Positions 39,739 to 48,641 of a stretch of DNA of 64,000 nt are shown here, piece by piece (the stretch's first letter is position 1; each line of letters begins with the position of its first letter). Source of the DNA: Burkholderiales bacterium PBB3 (GTDB taxonomy: Bacteria; Pseudomonadota; Gammaproteobacteria; Burkholderiales; Burkholderiaceae_C). Position numbers and translations under genes: made by a program. The stretch covers positions 53,110 through 117,109 of the forward strand of contig NKIK01000008.1 in NCBI GenBank assembly GCA_002256115.1. Direction: 5' to 3'. Below the pieces are notes generated by a model. It saw only the letters and a program-made list of their open reading frames with translations, made no database searches and was not told the origin of the DNA.

Positions 39739-40743
39739 TTACCGTCGGGCGGAGCCCCCCAAGGCGACTGGCGTAGATTGAGCGCGAACACCGGGGCCCG
39801 AAGGCACTACAGCCAGAGCAAGTTGCTGGGTCTGAACAGCCCTGCCTGCGTTTAAAAATTTCTGTGGATCTTGCGGAACCCCCTGTACTAGCACCTCAAA
39901 ATGTAAGTGTGGCCCCGTGGAACGTCCGCTGTTGCCTACATCTGCAATTCTTTGCCCGCGGCGGATCAAGTCGCCCTTTTTGACGTAAACCTTGGACACG
40001 TGGGCGTATCGCGTAATGAGATTATTCCCGTGGTCTACCTCTATTAGATGGCCGTACTGTGGATGAAACTCCTGCACGACCACCACGCCTCCCGCCGCTG
40101 ACATGATGGGCGTCCCCGGCTCTGCCGGAAAATCAAGGCCGGTATGCAGAGCCGATACCCCCGTAATCGGGTCAATTCGCCATCCAAACACCGAACCTAA
40201 ATTCCCACCCACTACCGGCTCCTGGGTGGGCACCATCATTTTCTTTATCTTTTGCTCAAATAGGCGGGACTCTATAACCGTTAGCAAATCGGTGCGACTG
40301 TTGGTATCTTGGTCCAAGGAAGCCAGCGTAGCCTGCAATTCGTCCATGCTCAAGCTACGTCCACTAACCAAAGGCCCGCCCTGTCCCGGTTTAGTTTTCA
40401 ACTCAGCGGTACTCACGCCCGCCAAGCCTGCCACGCGCTCACCCAAGGACTCAATTTGCGTCATCTTGGCTTGCATTTCACCCAGTTTTTTCGCCATCAC
40501 ATCGATGTTTTCGCGCATAAAACGATCACGCTGCTCAAACTCATCTTTGACGACGAGCCGCACCAATGATCCAATAATGGGCCAACCCTCTCTAGCACCT
40601 TTGAGAAACACCCAGTGGTACATTCCTGCCGAGCAGACCATCAGCACAAAGCTCGCAGCCAAAGTCGCTAGGACAAGCTTGGTACCACTCAAATGGATAG
40701 CATGACTTTTTGCTAACCAGGCATCGGTCACTATTAACTGCAT
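39739..40743 (-). CDS. M23-family (LytM) peptidase, membrane-anchored
   Basis: A 334-residue protein with one N-terminal membrane helix at about residues 20-45, a coiled-coil section at about 65-120 (RENIDVMAKKLGEMQAKMTQ), and a C-terminal LytM domain. The zinc ligands are in HTGLDFPAEPGTPI (HxxxxD) and HLHFEV, with both sites intact, so the enzyme could cut peptidoglycan cross-links. The layout is that of proteins encoded beside secA in betaproteobacteria. It is divergent from the DciA-like gene, with only 31 bases between start codons. Confidence 0.93.
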   Translation of the reverse strand: MQLIVTDAWLAKSHAIHLSGTKLVLATLAASFVLMVCSAGMYHWVFLKGAREGWPIIGSLVRLVVKDEFEQRDRFMRENIDVMAKKLGEMQAKMTQIESLGERVAGLAGVSTAELKTKPGQGGPLVSGRSLSMDELQATLASLDQDTNSRTDLLTVIESRLFEQKIKKMMVPTQEPVVGGNLGSVFGWRIDPITGVSALHTGLDFPAEPGTPIMSAAGGVVVVQEFHPQYGHLIEVDHGNNLITRYAHVSKVYVKKGDLIRRGQRIADVGNSGRSTGPHLHFEVLVQGVPQDPQKFLNAGRAVQTQQLALAVVPSGPGVRAQSTPVALGGSARR

Positions 40744-40774
40744 AAAGTATCTCCAACCTATCTATCAGGACCCG

Positions 40775-41086
40775 ATGTCGCTCAAAAAACCCGTGTCGCT
40801 GTACCAAGCTACCCAAAACTCGCCCACTTTGGCGCGCTTGAGCGATCTCGCACTAGATTCCAGCGCACGGCTTAGGGCTGTCGAACTGCTACTGCCCGTG
40901 GCCATCCGGCCAGCCATCAAACCCGGGCCCATCGACGGAGCAGAGTGGTGCCTGATATTGAGTAATAGCGCAGTGGCAGCCAAAGTACGGCAGTTGTTGC
41001 CCGCGCTACAAGCCCATCTCAACAGTAAGGGGTGGGAGGTTAACTCAATTCGCCTGAAGGTTCAAACGTCCAGGGACGTGCTTTAG
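40775..41086 (+). CDS. DciA-like protein (DUF721)
   Basis: A 103-residue protein that resembles the DUF721 family, whose member DciA assists loading of the replicative helicase in most bacteria. The C-terminal half, WCLILSNSAVAAKVRQLLPAL followed by LNSKGWEVNSIRLKVQ, is the part I recognise. It is short for the family, as is usual in Burkholderiales. The ATG at 40775 has AGGA five bases upstream. A bidirectional terminator lies 58 bases after the stop. Confidence 0.75.
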   Translation: MSLKKPVSLYQATQNSPTLARLSDLALDSSARLRAVELLLPVAIRPAIKPGPIDGAEWCLILSNSAVAAKVRQLLPALQAHLNSKGWEVNSIRLKVQTSRDVL

Positions 41087-41143
41087 CGAACTACACACAA
41101 TTTTACAAAGCGGTTGTGTGCAAGGAGTGGATGCTAAAAAGAC

Positions 41144-41169
41144 AAAAGGCCCGACGAATCGGGCCTTTT
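41144..41169. terminator. Bidirectional intrinsic terminator
   Basis: A perfect 11-base stem, AAAAGGCCCGA with TCGGGCCTTTT, and a four-base loop; each strand has a T-run at its end. It can end both the tRNA transcript (minus) and the DciA-like gene (plus). Confidence 0.85.
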
Positions 41170-41176
41170 GAAGTTT

Positions 41177-41253
41177 TGGCGGAGCGGACGGGACTCGAAC
41201 CCGCGACCCCCGGCGTGACAGGCCGGTATTCTAACCAACTGAACTACCGCTCC
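41177..41253 (-). tRNA. tRNA-Asp (GTC)
   Basis: On the minus strand the cloverleaf is complete: acceptor arm GGAGCGG with CCGCTCC, D-loop AGTTCAGTTGGTTAGAA, anticodon GTC in CCTGTCACG, and T-loop GGTTCGAGTCC. CCA is encoded (41177-41179). Confidence 0.97.
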
Positions 41254-41357
41254 AGGTAGCGGTAACCATTCGCTCTCAGTCTTTCAACTTACGAGCCAAG
41301 TGACTTCTTTACAGAAGCTGTTACCTACTTGTGCCGCTTTAGCTTGCGCTAAAAACT

Positions 41358-41433
41358 TGGCGACCCCACGGGGATTCGAACCCCGGTACTCACCGTGAAA
41401 GGGTGATGTCCTAGGCCTCTAGACGATGGGGTC
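41358..41433 (-). tRNA. tRNA-Glu (TTC)
   Basis: Starts GACCCCATCGTCTAGAGG on the minus strand, with anticodon TTC in CCTTTCACG, T-loop GGTTCGAATCC and encoded CCA (41358-41360). It is the substrate of GltX encoded upstream in the same direction, and glutamyl-tRNA is also the substrate of HemA at 1.4-2.7 kb. Confidence 0.97.
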
Positions 41434-41465
41434 AAAACCTTGGACTAATCCGTTTTCAGAAACTT

Positions 41466-41541
<76 letters not shown>

Positions 41542-41618
41542 TAATTACTTTTCAGTAATTGCGAGATTGTCTTTTAAAACATTCTCAATTTCCGAGCCTC
41601 AAATTATAGCGCCAAAAA

Positions 41619-43025
41619 TTAGGCTGTGGCAAGTCGTGCAATAACTTTTTCTCTACCGCAGAGTTCAAGCACCGAATCCAGCGATGGCGTCTGCGGTGTA
41701 CCCACTATCAAAACCCGCACAGGCATCGCCAACTGAGGCATCTTCAAACCCTGAGCCGTCAACACATCTTTGATCACCGCGGCAATACTGGCTTTGTCCC
41801 ATGCACAGCTTGCCAGTTTGTCCGATAGCAATTGCAAAGCGGGCTTTACTGCATCGGTCACATGCTGGGCTTTCTCTGCGGCGTCTACCACCACATCACC
41901 ATAGAACTTGGCGGCCCAGGTCGCCAGTGCTACGGTGGTATCGCAACGGTCTTTCAATAACGCGCAGACCTGCGGGAGATGTGACTCCACCAAATCAGCC
42001 GACACCGCAACACCAAGCTTTTGCAATTGCGCAGCCACCAGAGATGCCAGGCGCGTGTTATCGGCCTGCTTGATGTATTGCGCATTGACCCACAGCAGCT
42101 TGGCTGGGTCCCATTGCGCGGGGCTCTTGTTCAGGTGCGTGCCGTCAAACCAGCTGACCAGTTGCTCACGCGTGAACAGCTCTTCGTCACCATGGCTCCA
42201 GCCCAAGCGGGCCAGGTAGTTCAACATCGCTTCGGGCAGATAACCACCGTCTTCGTAGGCTGTGACGCTGACCGCGCCACGGCGTTTGGACAGCTTTTGT
42301 CCGTCATCGCCCAGGATCACCGGGCAATGGCCGAACTGCGGCAGCGGCGCACCCAGCGCGTTGAAGATGTTGATTTGCCAGGGCGTGTTGTTGATGTGCT
42401 CGTCGCCACGGAAAACATGGCTGATCTGCATGTCCCAGTCGTCCACCACCACGGCGAAGTTGTAGGTCGGGATGCCATCGGTGCGCACGATGATCAGGTC
42501 GTCTATCTCGCGGTTGCTGATGGTGATGGCGCCTTTGACCAGATCGTTCCAGGTGACGTCACCGTCTTGCGGATTGCAAAAGCGCACCACGGGCTTCACG
42601 CCTTCGGGCACAGGCGGCAAGGTCTTGCCGGGCGCGGGGCGCCAGGTTCCGTCGTACAGCGCTTTCTCACCGCGCGCCTTCTTGGCTTCGCGCACAGCAT
42701 CCAACTCCTCGGGCGTGCTGTAGCAGTAGTAGGCCTTGCCCTCGGCGATCAGTTGATCCACCACCGCCTTGTAACGATCCAGTCGTTGCATTTGGTAAAT
42801 CGGGCCTTCGTCGTACTCCAGCCCCAGCCATTGCATCGAGGCCAGGATCTGATCCACTGAGTCTTGCGTGGAACGGGCGACATCGGTGTCTTCGATGCGC
42901 AGCACAAATTCACCGCCAAAGTGGCGGGCATACGCCCAGGAATACAGCGCGGTGCGGGCAGTGCCCAGGTGCAAGAAGCCGGTCGGGGAAGGTGCGATGC
43001 GGGTGCGAATTTTTGCTGTTGTCAT
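41619..43025 (-). CDS. gltX: Glutamyl-tRNA synthetase
   Basis: A 468-residue class I synthetase. The ATP-binding HIGH-like motif is in [17 protein letters not shown] (about residues 11-27) and the KMSKS-like motif is KLSKRRG. Length and the VRIEDTD-like [11 protein letters not shown] segment are typical of the discriminating bacterial enzyme. It follows metZ by two bases and is itself followed by tRNA-Ala, tRNA-Glu and tRNA-Asp in the same direction, 77 bases after its stop. It is the last protein gene of the folC-dedD-cvpA-purF-metZ-gltX series. Confidence 0.98.
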   Translation of the reverse strand: MTTAKIRTRIAPSPTGFLHLGTARTALYSWAYARHFGGEFVLRIEDTDVARSTQDSVDQILASMQWLGLEYDEGPIYQMQRLDRYKAVVDQLIAEGKAYYCYSTPEELDAVREAKKARGEKALYDGTWRPAPGKTLPPVPEGVKPVVRFCNPQDGDVTWNDLVKGAITISNREIDDLIIVRTDGIPTYNFAVVVDDWDMQISHVFRGDEHINNTPWQINIFNALGAPLPQFGHCPVILGDDGQKLSKRRGAVSVTAYEDGGYLPEAMLNYLARLGWSHGDEELFTREQLVSWFDGTHLNKSPAQWDPAKLLWVNAQYIKQADNTRLASLVAAQLQKLGVAVSADLVESHLPQVCALLKDRCDTTVALATWAAKFYGDVVVDAAEKAQHVTDAVKPALQLLSDKLASCAWDKASIAAVIKDVLTAQGLKMPQLAMPVRVLIVGTPQTPSLDSVLELCGREKVIARLATA

Positions 43026-43027
43026 TT

Positions 43028-44245
43028 CTAGGTATCCAGTCCCGACAGGCCACGCGCCAGGTCGGTTTTCAAATCTTCAATGTGGTCCAGGCCGACTGCC
43101 ACGCGGATCAGCCCCTGGCCAATGCCTGCCAGTTGGCGCTGCGCCTCTGTCAAACGCCCATGCGAGGTGCTGGCGGGGTGCGCAGCTAATGTTTTGGTAT
43201 CGCCCAGGTTGGTGCACAAGGAAACCACCTGCATGCTGTCAAGTACGTGAAAAGCGCGCTGACGTGCCGCGTCCGGGTCAGACGCTTTCACTTCAAACGA
43301 CAACACTGCACCACCGTAGCCGGACTGCTGGCGCATGGCCAATGCATGCTGCGGGTGGCTGGGCAAGCCGGGGTAAAACACGCGCGCTACTTGTGGCTGT
43401 GCTTCCAGCCATTGGGCCAGTGCCAGTGTGTTCGCCGACTGGGCTTTGACGCGCAACGCCAAAGTTTCCATGCCCTTCAATAGCACCCACGCATTGAAAG
43501 GGGATAGCACCATACCGGCCGTGCGGATCACCGGCAGAAACAATTCATCGCGTTGCTTTTGGCTGCAGCAAATAGCACCGGCCATCACACGGCCCTGCCC
43601 ATCCAGAAACTTGGTGCCGGAGTGGATAACAAAGTCTGCACCCATCTGCACCGGGCGCTGCAACACTGGGGTGGCAAAGCAATTGTCGACCGCCAGATAG
43701 GCACCCGCGTTGTGCGCGATATCGGCCAAGGCCTGGATGTCGCAAACCTCGGTCAGCGGGTTGGTGGGGGTTTCGGCAAACAGCAGTTTGGTGGTGGGGC
43801 GCACGGCGGCCTTCCACGCAGCCACATCGGTTTGCGACACGAACGTAGTCTCCACACCGAACTTCGCAAACTCGCGGCTGAACATGGGAATCACCGAGCC
43901 AAATACCGACTGCGAACAGATCACGTGGTCGCCCGCTTTGAGCACGGCCATGCCCAGCAACAGGATGGCAGACATGCCAGACGACGTGGCAATGGCAGCC
44001 TCGGTGCCTTCCAGGGCAGCCAAACGCACCTCCATGCTGCTCACCGTGGGGTTGCCCACGCGGGAGTAGGTGAAGCCCTCTTCTTCCATGGCAAAGCGTG
44101 CGGCGCTGGATGCGGCGTTGGGCTGCACATAGCCGCTGGTCAGGTACAGAGCCTCGGAGTTTTCGCCGTACTGGCTTCTATCAAGAGATGCACGCACCGC
44201 CAGGGTGTCTATGTGCAGGTCGTCGGGCAGTTTCTGAGATTTCAT
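43028..44245 (-). CDS. metZ: O-succinylhomoserine sulfhydrylase
   Basis: A 405-residue PLP enzyme that makes homocysteine directly from O-succinylhomoserine and sulfide. It belongs to the Cys/Met metabolism family: [20 protein letters not shown] near the N-terminus, AETPTNPL, and the PLP lysine in [11 protein letters not shown] (about residue 210). It is assigned to MetZ and not MetB or MetC because of its place after purF, which is the usual location in beta- and gammaproteobacteria such as Pseudomonas, and because of the N-terminal [11 protein letters not shown]. It is separated from purF by 33 bases. Confidence 0.93.
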   Translation of the reverse strand: MKSQKLPDDLHIDTLAVRASLDRSQYGENSEALYLTSGYVQPNAASSAARFAMEEEGFTYSRVGNPTVSSMEVRLAALEGTEAAIATSSGMSAILLLGMAVLKAGDHVICSQSVFGSVIPMFSREFAKFGVETTFVSQTDVAAWKAAVRPTTKLLFAETPTNPLTEVCDIQALADIAHNAGAYLAVDNCFATPVLQRPVQMGADFVIHSGTKFLDGQGRVMAGAICCSQKQRDELFLPVIRTAGMVLSPFNAWVLLKGMETLALRVKAQSANTLALAQWLEAQPQVARVFYPGLPSHPQHALAMRQQSGYGGAVLSFEVKASDPDAARQRAFHVLDSMQVVSLCTNLGDTKTLAAHPASTSHGRLTEAQRQLAGIGQGLIRVAVGLDHIEDLKTDLARGLSGLDT

Positions 44246-44278
44246 GAACGCTGTGTGCGAAAAAGTGAGGTCGCCATT

Positions 44279-45775
44279 TCAGGCGGGATTGGGCAGTGCC
44301 AGACGCGAGGTGTCTTCCGGGTTTTCTTCGCCGCCCACACGGCTTTCGTTCAAGCGTGCGATGTCTTCACCAGTGATGTCACCGGTCACATACACACCGT
44401 CAAAGCACGATGCATCAAAGCCCTGAATCTGCGTGTTCAACGAACCAATGGCTTTCTTCATGCCGTCTACGTCTTGGTAAATCAAGGCGTCGCAACCAAT
44501 GTATTCGCGAATCTCTTCGACCGTACGGTCGTGCGCCACCAGCTCGCTGCTGGTGGGCATGTCGATGCCATACACATTGGGGTAGCGCACAGGCGGCGCG
44601 GCGCTGGCCAGGTAGACCTTGCGGGCACCCGCGTCGCGTGCCATCTGCACAATTTCTTTGGAGGTAGTACCACGCACGATGGAATCATCCACCAGCAGCA
44701 CATTGCGGCCTTTGAATTCGCTGGCAATCACGTTGAGTTTTTGGCGCACGGATTTTTTACGCACGGCCTGGCCGGGCATGATGAAGGTACGGCCTACATA
44801 GCGGTTTTTCACAAAGCCTTCCCGGTACGGCAAGCCCAAAAGCTGCGCCAGCTGGGCGGCGCTGGGGCGGCTGGATTCCGGGATGGGAATCACCACATCA
44901 ATCTCATTCGGCGGCACAGTGGAAATCACGCGCTTGGCCAGGGCCTCACCCAAGTTCAAACGCGCCTGGTAGACCGAAATATTGTCCATCACTGAGTCCG
45001 GGCGGGCCAGGTAGACGAATTCAAAAATGCACGGATTGAGCTGAGGCGATGCAGCGCATTGCTCAGAGTACACCTTGCCTTGCAAGTCAATGAATACCGC
45101 TTCGCCCGGATCTACATTGCGCTCAAAGTTGTAGCCAATACCTTCCAGCGCCACAGACTCACTGGCCAGCGCGGTGCTGCCATCCAGCTTGCCCATGCAA
45201 AGGGGGCGGATACCAAACGGATCGCGAAACGCCAGCACGCCGTGCCCGGCAATCAGCGCAATCACCGCATAGGAACCGCGCACCCGCTTGTGCACATTGC
45301 GCACAGCAGCGAACAAATCGACGGGTTGCAGCGGCAAGCCCCGGGTGGTGCGCTCGATCTCATGGGCCAGCACGTTGAGCAAGACTTCGGAATCGCTCTC
45401 GGTGTTGATATGGCGGTGGTCGGTGATGAACAGCTCGCTCTTGAGGGCGTGCGCGTTGGTCAGATTGCCGTTGTGCACCAGCACGATGCCAAAGGGGGCG
45501 TTCACATAGAAGGGCTGCGCCTCTTCTTCACTGAAGGCATTGCCCGCCGTGGGGTAACGCACCTGGCCCAGTCCGCAGTTGCCGGGCAGTGAGCGCATAT
45601 TGCGGGTGCGAAACACATCGCGCACCATGCCCTTGGCCTTGTGCATAAAGAACTTGCGCTCTTGCTGCGTGACGATGCCCGCTGCATCCTGGCCGCGGTG
45701 CTGCAGCAGCAGCAAAGCGTCATAGATGGTTTGGTTAACTGGTGCGTTGCTGACAACGCCGACTATTCCGCACAT
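44279..45775 (-). CDS. purF: Amidophosphoribosyltransferase
   Basis: A 498-residue enzyme that catalyses the first committed step of purine synthesis. The N-terminal glutaminase starts MCGIVGVVSNAP, where the cysteine after the start methionine is the nucleophile; LLLQHRGQDAAGI follows. The PRPP-binding loop is in VLLVDDSIVRGTTSKEI. Length and order are as in E. coli. There is no propeptide. It follows cvpA by 14 bases, the usual cvpA-purF pair. Confidence 0.98.
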   Translation of the reverse strand: MCGIVGVVSNAPVNQTIYDALLLLQHRGQDAAGIVTQQERKFFMHKAKGMVRDVFRTRNMRSLPGNCGLGQVRYPTAGNAFSEEEAQPFYVNAPFGIVLVHNGNLTNAHALKSELFITDHRHINTESDSEVLLNVLAHEIERTTRGLPLQPVDLFAAVRNVHKRVRGSYAVIALIAGHGVLAFRDPFGIRPLCMGKLDGSTALASESVALEGIGYNFERNVDPGEAVFIDLQGKVYSEQCAASPQLNPCIFEFVYLARPDSVMDNISVYQARLNLGEALAKRVISTVPPNEIDVVIPIPESSRPSAAQLAQLLGLPYREGFVKNRYVGRTFIMPGQAVRKKSVRQKLNVIASEFKGRNVLLVDDSIVRGTTSKEIVQMARDAGARKVYLASAAPPVRYPNVYGIDMPTSSELVAHDRTVEEIREYIGCDALIYQDVDGMKKAIGSLNTQIQGFDASCFDGVYVTGDITGEDIARLNESRVGGEENPEDTSRLALPNPA

Positions 45776-45789
45776 AAGTGTTTACCCAT

Positions 45790-46293
45790 TCAAGGTATGT
45801 ATTGACCAAAATCTTCCGGCAGCACGGGCTTGAGCCCATGCAATGCCACGCCTGCCAGCTTGGCACCCTCGGACTCTTGCCACCAGGGTGCCGACTTGAA
45901 CGGCGTCATGCCCACCACCACGGTGAGCGCCAACAAAACCACGACGCCGCGCACGACCCCAAAGGCCGCGCCAAGCAAACGGTCCACCGGGCTCAGGCCC
46001 ACGGCGGCTAACAATTTCTTCACTACAAAGGCAATCAAGCCACCCGCAAAAACCGTAGCCACAAACACCAGCACAAAGCCGATGCCGTAACGCAGCGCCT
46101 CGTTCGTGCTGCTGATGGGCAACCAATGCGCTACCGCCGGTGCAAACCACTGGGCCAGCACAAAGGCGGCTAGCCAGCTCACCACGGAAATCACCTCGTA
46201 CACCAAACCGCGCCAGGCACCGACCAACAGGGAGAACACCAATACGCCGATAAAAACCCAGTCCGCAATGGCCAAAGCGCCCACGCTACTCAC
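45790..46293 (-). CDS. cvpA: CvpA family membrane protein
   Basis: A 167-residue protein with four membrane segments (near residues 10-24, 28-48, 64-88 and 105-128). Seen: ADWVFIGVLVFSLLVGAWRGLVYEVISVVSW, read here as the usual first two helices, and GLSPVDRLLGAAFGVVRG between the third and fourth. CvpA is needed for colicin V production in E. coli and for envelope stress tolerance. The GTG start overlaps the dedD stop by four bases. It precedes purF in the order typical of the region. Confidence 0.95.
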   Translation of the reverse strand: MSSVGALAIADWVFIGVLVFSLLVGAWRGLVYEVISVVSWLAAFVLAQWFAPAVAHWLPISSTNEALRYGIGFVLVFVATVFAGGLIAFVVKKLLAAVGLSPVDRLLGAAFGVVRGVVVLLALTVVVGMTPFKSAPWWQESEGAKLAGVALHGLKPVLPEDFGQYIP

Positions 46294-47186
46294 AGCTCCA
46301 AAATGGCGGCAGGTAAATCGAGTTTCCTGACCTTGGCGGCCACTTTGTCAGTTTCGACCTTGGTATCAAATGGCCCCACCCGCACGCGGATGCGTTTGCC
46401 GTCTTTGGTTTCAACCACTTGGGTATAAGTCTTCAGGCCTGCTGCCTCCAGCTTCAGGCGGGCTTCGCGCGCCTTGGTGGCATCTGAGAAAGCACCCACC
46501 TGCACGACAAAGCGCGCCACCGCAGGCGCACCGGCAACCGCGGGCGGCGTGGACGATGCTGTTGCAGGTATGAATGTCTCTTTGCCTTCTAAAAGTGACT
46601 GCGCTTTGGAGCCATCGGCTTTGGCGGCCTCAGGCTTGGCTGGCGTGGGCTTGGGGGCATCTGGTTTGGGCACTACAGGCCTTTCAATGGCCTTTTCAAC
46701 CGGCTTTTCCACCACTTTGGCTGGGGGTTTGCTCACCGGCGCAGTATTCACCAAAGCACCCGATGCAGCGCGAGATGCCGCAGGTGCCGCGGCCACTGGC
46801 GCAACCGCCGGAGTTGTCACTGCGGGGGTGGGCACTGGGGCCACGGATTTACCAGGCTTGGCCACCGCTGCCGATGCCGGTGCCTGTCCCGATGCAGCAG
46901 CAGGCTCTGCAGTTTCTTCAATCATGGCCTGCGCAGCATTGCCCACGGGCAAATTGCCCAGCGGCTTGACTGTGTTTTTGTCAGGAATATTGATCGGCAA
47001 ATCGACCGGAATGGGCCGAGGCTGGTTGTCAAACAGCATCGGAAAACCCACCACCCCCACCAACACCAGCACCGCCGCGCCAATCAGGCGGTGCTTGGCG
47101 CGTTTGCGCATGGCCTCCACGCTCTCGGGGGCGGGGGGCGGGTTGGTGTGCTCGTCACCAACTTTGCGAAACTTGAAAAATGCCAT
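46290..47186 (-). CDS. dedD: SPOR-domain protein, DedD-like
   Basis: A 298-residue cell-division-associated protein. One membrane helix at about residues 34-52 is followed by a periplasmic linker rich in proline, alanine and lysine (about 60-215), and by a SPOR domain (about 222-298; ARFVVQVGAFSDATKAREARL and RIRVRVGPFDTK). SPOR domains bind septal peptidoglycan that lacks stem peptides. It sits between folC and cvpA as in other proteobacteria, and overlaps cvpA by four bases. The linker has low complexity, so the length will vary between strains. Confidence 0.94.
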   Translation of the reverse strand: MAFFKFRKVGDEHTNPPPAPESVEAMRKRAKHRLIGAAVLVLVGVVGFPMLFDNQPRPIPVDLPINIPDKNTVKPLGNLPVGNAAQAMIEETAEPAAASGQAPASAAVAKPGKSVAPVPTPAVTTPAVAPVAAAPAASRAASGALVNTAPVSKPPAKVVEKPVEKAIERPVVPKPDAPKPTPAKPEAAKADGSKAQSLLEGKETFIPATASSTPPAVAGAPAVARFVVQVGAFSDATKAREARLKLEAAGLKTYTQVVETKDGKRIRVRVGPFDTKVETDKVAAKVRKLDLPAAILEL

Positions 47187-47215
47187 GAAGGGGGTGACTT
47201 AAGTAGAAGGAAAGC

Positions 47216-48532
47216 TTAAGGTTTCAGATGTTTGGCGCTTAAGCGTGGTACGCCTTGTGCCAGCACGCCACCCACGGTGTAGAACGATCCAAAGACCACG
47301 ATTCTATCAGCGGGGTCTGCCGCGGCCACTGCGGCGTCCAGCGCCACTTGTGGGTTGGCAAAGGTCTGGCTGGCCGTGTCCTTGCGGGTATTTTGGGTCA
47401 CCCATTGCGATTGCAAGCTGGCCGCCGCAGCCGCGCGCGCCGTCGGCAAATCGGTGAAATACCAGCGGTCGATGATGGGGCTGAGCTTGGCCAGCATGGG
47501 TGCCAGGTCTTTATCGGCCATGGCCCCAAACACCGCGTGGGTGGTGGGGTAAAAGCCCATGGCATCCAAGTTGGCGGCCAGCGCGGCCACCGAATGTGGG
47601 TTGTGGGCCACATCCAGCACCAGCGTGGGCTGGCCCGGCACGATCTGAAAGCGCCCCGGCAGCTCTACAAAGGCCAGCCCGGTGCGCACGGCCTGGGCCG
47701 TGATCGGCAGGCGATCGCGCAGCGCGGTGAGTGCGGCCAGGACGCCACCGGCATTCACGAGTTGGTTGGCCCCACGCAGCGCCGGGTAAGCCAAGCCGCT
47801 GTAGCGCCGCCCGCGCCCGGCCCAGCCCCACTGCTGCGGGTCGCCGGACACATTGAAGTCCGTGCCCACACGCCATAGGTCTGCGCCCACTTCTGCGGCG
47901 TGGTCCAAAATACTTTGCGGGGGCATGGGGTCGCTCACCACCACCGGGCGGCCCGCACGCATGATGCCAGCCTTCTCGCGGCCAATGCTCTCGCGGTCCG
48001 GGCCCAGGTATTCCATGTGGTCCAGGTCAATGCTGGTGATCACCGCGCAGTCGGCGTCGATGATGTTGGTAGCGTCCAGCCGCCCGCCCAAGCCCACTTC
48101 CAGAATCACCACATCCAGCTGGCTGTTACGCATGATGTGCAGGCAGGCCAACGTGACGAACTCAAAGTAGCTCAGCGACACCACATCGCCCTCATCGCCC
48201 TGCTTACGCGCAGCCTCTACCGCCACAAAGCCTTCCACAAACTGCGCAGCATCGGCCACCTGGCCCCGCAGGCGCAGGCGTTCTTCAAAGTGCACCAGGT
48301 GGGGGGACGAATACACCGCCGTGCGGTAACCCGCCTGGCCCAGAATACTTTCCAGCATGGCGCAGGTGGAGCCTTTGCCATTGGTGCCAGCCACGGTAAT
48401 GACAGGGCAGTCAAACGCAATCGCCATACGCTGGGCCACGGTGCGCACGCGCTCCAGGCCCATGTCGATGGTGGTGGGGTGCAGGCGCTCGCAGTGGGCC
48501 AGCCAGTCGTTCAGGGTGATGAGTGTTTCCAT
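47216..48532 (-). CDS. folC: Folylpolyglutamate synthase / dihydrofolate synthase
   Basis: A 438-residue Mur-ligase-like enzyme that makes dihydrofolate from dihydropteroate and adds glutamates to folates. The ATP-binding loop is VAGTNGKGSTCAMLE; later come SPHLVHFEERLRL and VGLGGRLDATNII, and a C-terminal DVAHNPHSVAALA. ATG 48532 gives METLITLNDWLAHCERLHP, the standard start; the frame is open for over 100 more codons, but these codons are a shadow of the divergent gene. It is the first gene of the folC-dedD-cvpA-purF-metZ-gltX group. Confidence 0.97.
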   Translation of the reverse strand: METLITLNDWLAHCERLHPTTIDMGLERVRTVAQRMAIAFDCPVITVAGTNGKGSTCAMLESILGQAGYRTAVYSSPHLVHFEERLRLRGQVADAAQFVEGFVAVEAARKQGDEGDVVSLSYFEFVTLACLHIMRNSQLDVVILEVGLGGRLDATNIIDADCAVITSIDLDHMEYLGPDRESIGREKAGIMRAGRPVVVSDPMPPQSILDHAAEVGADLWRVGTDFNVSGDPQQWGWAGRGRRYSGLAYPALRGANQLVNAGGVLAALTALRDRLPITAQAVRTGLAFVELPGRFQIVPGQPTLVLDVAHNPHSVAALAANLDAMGFYPTTHAVFGAMADKDLAPMLAKLSPIIDRWYFTDLPTARAAAAASLQSQWVTQNTRKDTASQTFANPQVALDAAVAAADPADRIVVFGSFYTVGGVLAQGVPRLSAKHLKP

Positions 48533-48641
48533 ACTGGGCGTGATTGTCGCGCACGGGCCCGTTGTCCGTGCCCGCCGGGTGCAGGGTAAAAAAACATACG
48601 ATGACGCCACCCGCGCATCCACCCATCGCCATTTCACCCGC

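Noticed and set aside
42021..42860. 279-codon open frame antisense to gltX
   Set aside because: A shadow of gltX with random-looking composition.
43553..44995. 480-codon open frame antisense to metZ and purF
   Set aside because: It spans parts of two conserved genes on the other strand and shows no domain. Frames of this kind are common opposite GC-rich coding DNA.
47255..47878. 207-codon open frame antisense to folC
   Set aside because: A shadow of folC; no ribosome-binding site or motif.
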